A stretch of DNA of 64,000 nt from JANWJE01 sp044326545. Lineage in GTDB: Bacteria; Chlamydiota; Chlamydiia; Chlamydiales; Parachlamydiaceae. The translations under genes and the position numbers were made by a program. The notes under the pieces are model-generated. The model was not told the origin of the DNA, searched no databases, and saw only the letters and a program-made list of their open reading frames with translations. The stretch is from contig JBIRBM010000001.1 in assembly GCA_044326545.1 (NCBI GenBank), positions 223,498-287,497 of the forward strand, read 5' to 3'. Below are positions 61,070 to 64,000 of this stretch, piece after piece. How positions within the stretch are numbered: position 1 is the first letter of the stretch; each line of letters opens with the position of its first letter.

Positions 61070-61522
61070 CTAAAAGATCTCAAAAGAGGCGACCGGCAAT
61101 GTTTTATCTCCAATTTTAACTGATTTACTCTGATCAAATCCTTGAATATGAGATTCTTGTGGGGTGAAAGGAATAATCAAACCAGGTTGTTTGCATAAAT
61201 TGGCATCAATTCCTCCAACAATATAGCAAGTACGGGGTCTAAATGAAATTAACGCCTGAAAATAAGCGGTGTAATTGCCTTCTTCAGGATCGATGATGAT
61301 AATTTTATCTCTTGCATAAGGGTTAAGAGGGGATGTGGTCCATACAGTACCTGATGGAGCGACCAAAACACCTTGAACAGATCCGGGAGTATAATTCATG
61401 TGAGCTGTGGCATAGCTCACAATCAACGTGTCGCCGGATAAGGAATAGGCGGGTGTAGAGAAGGCTAGCAACACTCCTATTAATGAAAGCAAGCCAATCA
61501 TTTTTCTAAATTGCACAAACAT
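61070..61522 (-). CDS. small secreted protein, 150 aa, unknown
   Basis: A signal peptide is clear (basic FVQFRK, hydrophobic core to about residue 21, cleavage near AYS at 27). The mature part is about 123 residues with two cysteines (RPRTCYIVGG and NLCKQPG) that could form a disulphide and predicted beta structure. I know no family for it. GGAGGT lies 5 nt upstream of ATG 61522; a longer frame from TTG 61534 would start within that site. It lies 49 nt downstream of the next gene in the same orientation, so the two are probably cotranscribed. Confidence 0.7.
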   Translation of the reverse strand: MFVQFRKMIGLLSLIGVLLAFSTPAYSLSGDTLIVSYATAHMNYTPGSVQGVLVAPSGTVWTTSPLNPYARDKIIIIDPEEGNYTAYFQALISFRPRTCYIVGGIDANLCKQPGLIIPFTPQESHIQGFDQSKSVKIGDKTLPVASFEIF

Positions 61523-61571
61523 GATCACCTCCAACGTGAATCAAAAATAGCCGACTAGCGGAATGTGGGTT

Positions 61572-63143
61572 CTAAGGCAATACGACTGTGGACGAGGTAT
61601 AAGTGGCACCATTTGACTTGACAGCAGTCACTGTGTATGCGTTTTTGCGCGATTGACACAAGACGCGATCGTCATATTTATATGGGCCATGTTCAGGGAT
61701 TTTAGCAATCACTTTTCCGTTTTTTTTCAATAGATAATGCGTGACACAGCCGCTGCTATCCGGATTCCATTTTAATCGATTTTTACATCTCAAAAAGGGA
61801 TGGCAATCCCATTTCATCATTTTTCCCCTTAAATCTAGATCTAACATAGGGGGGAATATTTTTTTGCTATGAACAGCCTCAATAAGTTGTATGGAAAGAA
61901 TCTGTGCTGTATAGGTTATGACTGCAAATGAGCAAGGGGACATGGCGATCCCTTGGCTCGTTATGGCTCCTCCTTCTGGGGCAGTGATTGTCTCAGGAGC
62001 AGACCAATTTTGACCAATAGGCAAAAGAGAGGTTTGAACCCCTTCGGCAGCCACCCAAACAGCAACTGCATTGCCTTGTTTATCCGTGACGACCTCGGGC
62101 GATATCATTGTCGAAGAGGTTGCAAGAGTAGTCGGATTCGACCAAATAGAAGAGCCGGCTTTCAGGGTAGCAGCTTGCATGGAGGCTTGATTTTCGTTTG
62201 GAAAATCGACCCAGACAGCAACGGCATTTCCTTTCGGGTCAACAGCAATGTCTGGGAAATGGGAATTCATTTGTGAGGTCAGCTTGTTGATCGGGCCCCA
62301 TGTCGTCGTACCAAATAACAATTTTGCTGATGAGATAGAGGTAAAAATAAAGAATTGCTCAGACCAAACAGCAATCGCATCGCCTGCTTGATTAACTCCA
62401 ATTTTTGGAAGCGTTGATGATACATTTGAAGGAGTCACGTCATGAGTTTGAACCCAGCGATAAGTCCCGTAATGAAGAACTGCAGCTTGAATAATGGTTT
62501 TGAACCCCGCACTTCCTTCCCAGACTAAGACGGCATTTCCGGCAGGATCGATAGCCAAATCTAAATTATAAGCTCGTTCAACAATCATTTCTGCAAGGTA
62601 GGTCCAGTTGCTTTCTGCATGAGACAAAATTGCTGATTGAATGCGAAAAGAGACTCCATCAAATATTGACCATATCACAAGGGAATTTCCTTCATGGTCT
62701 ATTCCGACAATCGGATCAGCTCCAAGTTCTATAGGACCTGTCAAATTGAAAGGAGTTGACCACCTGTTTTTCTTGATATCAAAAGTAGCGGTTTGAATAA
62801 AAGGATGTGCAAAACCGGTCGCTTCCCAAACGGCAGTGGCATTTCCAATCTTGGACATGGCAACATGCGGACTCGTGGCATTGAGGTCCGTAGAAGACAA
62901 TGCATCATCGAAGATGATCCATTCTTGTTTGGATGGGCGAAAGGCTGAGCGGACTCTTTGGTTGATTCCCTCAGAATGAAGAAAAACGCAGATGGCATCG
63001 CCTGCATCATCAACAGCAATGTCGGATGCTGAGGAAACAGTAGAACCAATTGTTTTGGGTAAGCTCCAGTCTTCAGCTTCTAATGAGGCAAAAGACAAGA
63101 CAAGAAAATAAATGAAAAATTGGATTTGCTTGATTAACTTCAT
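61572..63143 (-). CDS. secreted protein with GNAVAVW repeats (beta-propeller-like)
   Basis: After a signal peptide (MKLIKQIQFFIYFLVLSF..., cleavage near residue 24) the ~523-aa protein has at least six repeats of 45-60 residues. Each carries D-x-x-G-[ND]-A-[VI]-A-V-W or a variant (GNATAVWEA, GNSLVIWS, GNAVLVWEG, GDAIAVWSE, GNAVAVWVD, GNAVAVWVA) followed by an IQ-A-A strand. This spacing suits a beta-propeller. The last ~90 residues form a separate fibronectin-like domain with three Cys. The frame extends to TTG 63179, but ATG 63143 fits the signal peptide and has GGTGA upstream. Ligand unknown. Confidence 0.72.
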   Translation of the reverse strand: MKLIKQIQFFIYFLVLSFASLEAEDWSLPKTIGSTVSSASDIAVDDAGDAICVFLHSEGINQRVRSAFRPSKQEWIIFDDALSSTDLNATSPHVAMSKIGNATAVWEATGFAHPFIQTATFDIKKNRWSTPFNLTGPIELGADPIVGIDHEGNSLVIWSIFDGVSFRIQSAILSHAESNWTYLAEMIVERAYNLDLAIDPAGNAVLVWEGSAGFKTIIQAAVLHYGTYRWVQTHDVTPSNVSSTLPKIGVNQAGDAIAVWSEQFFIFTSISSAKLLFGTTTWGPINKLTSQMNSHFPDIAVDPKGNAVAVWVDFPNENQASMQAATLKAGSSIWSNPTTLATSSTMISPEVVTDKQGNAVAVWVAAEGVQTSLLPIGQNWSAPETITAPEGGAITSQGIAMSPCSFAVITYTAQILSIQLIEAVHSKKIFPPMLDLDLRGKMMKWDCHPFLRCKNRLKWNPDSSGCVTHYLLKKNGKVIAKIPEHGPYKYDDRVLCQSRKNAYTVTAVKSNGATYTSSTVVLP

Positions 63144-63286
63144 AAGCAATCTTATCACCATAATGAGTAAAAAAAGCAAAATAAGATTTTTATCTTTATT
63201 TCACCAGTATATTTCTCCGGAGATTGTGAGAGACTGAAAGTCAAGGGGGTTGAAAGGGACGAGGCCCCTTTCATTAGAAATGTTCC

Positions 63287-63601
63287 CTATAGTAATGCTT
63301 CTTTTTGATGACTTTGCGCCCAATTCCGAAAAATTTCAAGTATTTCTGGTAGATTAAAAGGCCCTCCTAAACCTTCAAACACTCTATCCTCGATAAAACA
63401 TTGTATCCAATCATGTTCTGAACGGTCGATTCTAACTTGTTGAAATTGTTGATTTTGTAATTCAGTCTCTTCCAAACTCACCTTTAAATACCAGCCGGGA
63501 TTATCAATGGTACCCATTTGAACACCATTTCCATGTTCCCAATCACCATCGCATTGAATATGGTACCAATTTAACAACCAAATTAAATTATCATCAATCA
63601 T
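63287..63601 (-). CDS. Imm53 family immunity protein
   Basis: The 104-aa protein matches the Imm53 pattern: WLLNWYHIQCDGDWEHGNGV, then GTIDNPGWYLKVSL, W-I-Q-C-x-I-x-D and F-E-G-x-GG near the end with a closing helix ILEIFRNWA. Imm53 proteins neutralise cognate C-terminal toxin domains of polymorphic toxins. It follows the toxin frame by 18 nt on the same strand, the normal toxin-immunity order. The match is from memory of the family but is close. Confidence 0.82.
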   Translation of the reverse strand: MIDDNLIWLLNWYHIQCDGDWEHGNGVQMGTIDNPGWYLKVSLEETELQNQQFQQVRIDRSEHDWIQCFIEDRVFEGLGGPFNLPEILEIFRNWAQSHQKEALL

Positions 63602-63619
63602 TATTCAACCATAAATTAA

Positions 63620-64000
63620 TTAAAGGATTTCCCATGATTGGGCTGCTCTAATACTAAGCAGAAAAACAGAATTATGAACATGAGGTTCATAAATGTGTTT
63701 ATTCAAAATTTTATTAAAGTGAGTTTGAATAAATTTACCTGAGTTATTAAATTCCTTTAGGCTCTGCTAGAGGGGATTTCTAAAATTTGTTTGAGGTCTA
63801 TAAATTTCATAATGAGTCACTCTTCTAGTCAAAGGATCTCTTCGAAAAAGAGTGTGAGGACCTGTTGCATTTCTATCCGGAACAAATCGTTTTCGGCTCG
63901 CTTTTGTTGGCCCACAGGTGACTATATCGTTTGTTAGACACTTTACCTCTTGCATCCCCGGATGTCCAGCAGATTTGACTATTTGCGGAACGCTAGAAGA
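63620..64000 (-). pseudogene. C-terminal toxin domain of a polymorphic toxin, interrupted by an in-frame TAG
   Basis: The frame is open from the right window edge to a TAG at 63769-63767 and contains GPHTLFRRDPLTRRVTHYEI and PQTNFRNP. This pattern is known from polymorphic-toxin C-termini (PHT-x-F-x-RD-x-x-T-G-x-x-THYE). After the TAG the same frame stays open for 48 codons to TAA at 63622-63620 and continues the family pattern: THFNKILNKHIYEPHVHN and a final AQSWEIL, matching H-x-NK...PHVH...EI. So one nonsense codon splits an otherwise continuous domain. The N-terminal delivery part lies outside the window. An ATG at 63955 is not a likely true start. Confidence 0.7.

Noticed and set aside
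1..64000. CRISPR array, rRNA, prophage or complete transposon
   Set aside because: No regularly spaced repeats, rRNA segments, integrase or transposase genes were seen on reading both strands.

Overview
The window looks like a stretch of a chlamydial chromosome from outside the Chlamydiaceae (an amoeba-associated or 'environmental' chlamydia). This is inferred from the gene mix, not from a marker search. Housekeeping genes (mutS, complex I subunits, mtaB, miaB, rplM-rpsI, mla genes, a MoxR/Bat operon) alternate with long AT-flanked genes for large helical or eukaryote-like proteins typical of type III effectors of intracellular bacteria. I found no tRNA, rRNA, CRISPR array or intact insertion sequence.

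Layout. 1-3.65 kb (minus): a partial gene, an unknown gene and mutS. 3.8-11.4 kb: a secreted GH18 chitinase-like protein, then a putative effector island. A SopB/IpgD-type phosphoinositide phosphatase (CX5R motif CMSGKDR) is divergent from a PI3/PI4-kinase-like protein. After it comes a coiled-coil protein behind a near-ideal sigma-54 promoter. 11.5-18.7 kb: nuoABCDEFG, the peripheral arm plus NuoA, without nuoH-N. 18.8-22.3 kb: a secreted Kelch protein convergent with a membrane-anchored phospholipase D. 22.6-34.3 kb: two giant paralogous helical-repeat proteins (2369 and 1477 aa), followed by overlapping mtaB. 35.7-44.0 kb: an unknown protein, an ABC-ATPase-like protein with few membrane segments, a 1040-aa protein with an N-terminal nucleotidyltransferase motif, and a PP2C phosphatase. 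44.1-46.7 kb: miaB and rplM-rpsI. 47-49 kb: two unknown proteins, one with a ParB-like domain. 49.2-53.4 kb: azoreductase, mlaE-mlaF-mlaD and yqgE. 53.7-60.8 kb: MoxR, DUF58, DUF4381, BatA, BatB-TPR and BatD. 61-63.2 kb: two secreted proteins. 63.3-64 kb: an Imm53 immunity gene beside the 3' end of a polymorphic-toxin gene broken by an in-frame TAG.

How the genes work together. The nuo, mla and Bat blocks are compact operons with 1-14 nt overlaps. The putative effector genes are mostly single, separated by 200-350 nt AT-rich spacers with their own promoters. The phosphatase/kinase pair suggests control of host phosphoinositides. PLD, PP2C, the nucleotidyltransferase-like protein and the giant proteins are further host-interaction candidates.

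Non-coding structure. There are two degenerate copies of a ~145-bp inverted-repeat element (11.5 kb and 60.9 kb), a 33-bp perfect hairpin (36.8 kb), and a recurring intergenic motif (GGTGCGTAAGGTGA-like) found after at least five genes.
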